The position numbers and the translations under genes were made by a program. DNA of 64,000 bases, taken from Anaerococcus porci (GTDB lineage: Bacteria > Bacillota > Clostridia > Tissierellales > Peptoniphilaceae). Positions 63,738 to 64,000 of the stretch are shown one piece after another. Under the pieces are notes generated by a model. That model was not told the origin of the DNA, did not search any database, and was given only the letters and a program-made list of their open reading frames with translations. Position 1 is the first letter of the stretch. Every line of letters starts with the position of its first letter. The stretch covers positions 108,011 through 172,010 of the forward strand of contig NZ_VULQ01000004.1 of assembly GCF_009696575.1 (NCBI RefSeq), in the 5' to 3' direction.

Positions 63738-63892
63738 GTTAATGAAAAATAATAAAAAAGACTAACCATTAAAAGTCAAGAGTAAAAATGAAAAAAATTA
63801 GAAAAAGATATTGAATAAAAATAACATAATAAAAACTAAAAATAGGCATGAGAAACAAACCTAAAGACTCAGGCTAAAAATAAGTATTGAAA

Positions 63893-64000
63893 TTAAGCTT
63901 GAACTTGATAATCTTCGTTTTTAGTTAAAACAGCGTAAATAGTATGACAAAGTTTTCTAGCAACAGCATTTGTAGCAACTAGATGATGTTTACCTTCACT
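63893..64000 (-). CDS. IS110-family transposase, C-terminus only (runs off the window)
   Basis: 35 codons read in from the edge on the minus strand: GKHHLVATNAVARKLCHTIY is typical of the C-terminal transposase_20 region of IS110-type recombinases, followed by the stop at 63893. The gene is open at the window edge, so it may be intact beyond. Confidence 0.65.
   Translation of the reverse strand, partial: SEGKHHLVATNAVARKLCHTIYAVLTKNEDYQVQA

Overview
The window is AT-rich DNA from a low-GC Gram-positive anaerobe. The evidence is lipoprotein-type binding proteins, ECF and PTS transporters, a T-box leader on ileS, LytTR/DUF3021 and MMPL/TetR modules, an oxygen-sensitive acyl-CoA-dehydratase-type activase pair, and no outer-membrane genes. 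Gene content and style suit Tissierellia/Peptoniphilaceae (for example Anaerococcus or a relative). That placement is an inference; no rRNA or other marker is present. I see no tRNA, rRNA or CRISPR array.

Layout. 1-2.9 kb: the 3' part of an FtsX-type ABC permease and an erythromycin-esterase-family protein. 3.1-10.2 kb: a six-gene operon behind a Fur-box-like site: two half-size ABC exporter-fold proteins of the YbtPQ/IrtAB kind, an ECF system (MptD-type S component, T component, double ATPase) and an AraC regulator, best read as an iron/siderophore importer. 10.2-11.8 kb: a graveyard with an IS30-like remnant, a beheaded ABC ATPase and IS-end sequence. 11.8-14.1 kb: a rubredoxin-reductase-like flavoprotein diverging from a glutathione peroxidase and an AMMECR1-like protein. 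14.3-16.7 kb: feoAB behind a second, better Fur box. 16.7-23 kb: an EamA-domain protein, T-box plus ileS (type 2, with an altered HIGH motif), a NUDIX hydrolase, and a secreted FMN/FAD reductase lipoprotein. 23-29.6 kb: LacI regulator, an AfuABC/FbpABC-type transporter, a cytosolic glycerophosphodiesterase and an MgtC protein.

30.5-43 kb is the most interesting region. It encodes a glucitol-family PTS (EIIC, EIIBC, a remote EIIA, GutM) with a zinc alcohol dehydrogenase, a 2-hydroxyacid dehydrogenase, a COG4091-type NAD-binding/SAF protein, a class II aldolase, a triosephosphate isomerase homologue with archaeal-type motifs, a YjbQ-family protein, a SorC-family regulator, a TalC-type transaldolase and a transketolase. 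A shared CAAATGTAAAA element lies in both internal promoters and in front of the regulator. It looks like a self-contained polyol catabolic island with several enzymes of unassigned role.

43-49.6 kb: DUF3021/LytTR membrane-regulator pair with a 21-bp-phased direct repeat in its promoter, and an MMPL exporter with a secreted coiled-coil partner divergent from a TetR regulator. 49.7-53.5 kb: potABCD polyamine importer. 53.7-56.6 kb: GntR regulator and a DUF3343/activase/HgdB-like trio that resembles the double-cubane-cluster reductases. 57.2-60.7 kb: LacI, GPH-type symporter and metallo-beta-lactamase-fold hydrolase, flanked by two direct copies of a decayed repeat. 61.4-63.7 kb: molybdenum cofactor genes (moaA, moaC, mogA/moaB-like, MOSC). 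The window ends in the C-terminus of an IS110-type transposase.

Three copies of a 145-165 bp MITE-like element with terminal inverted repeats sit at 14.1, 43.0 and 44.4 kb. Assignments rest on motif reading only; no database search was run.
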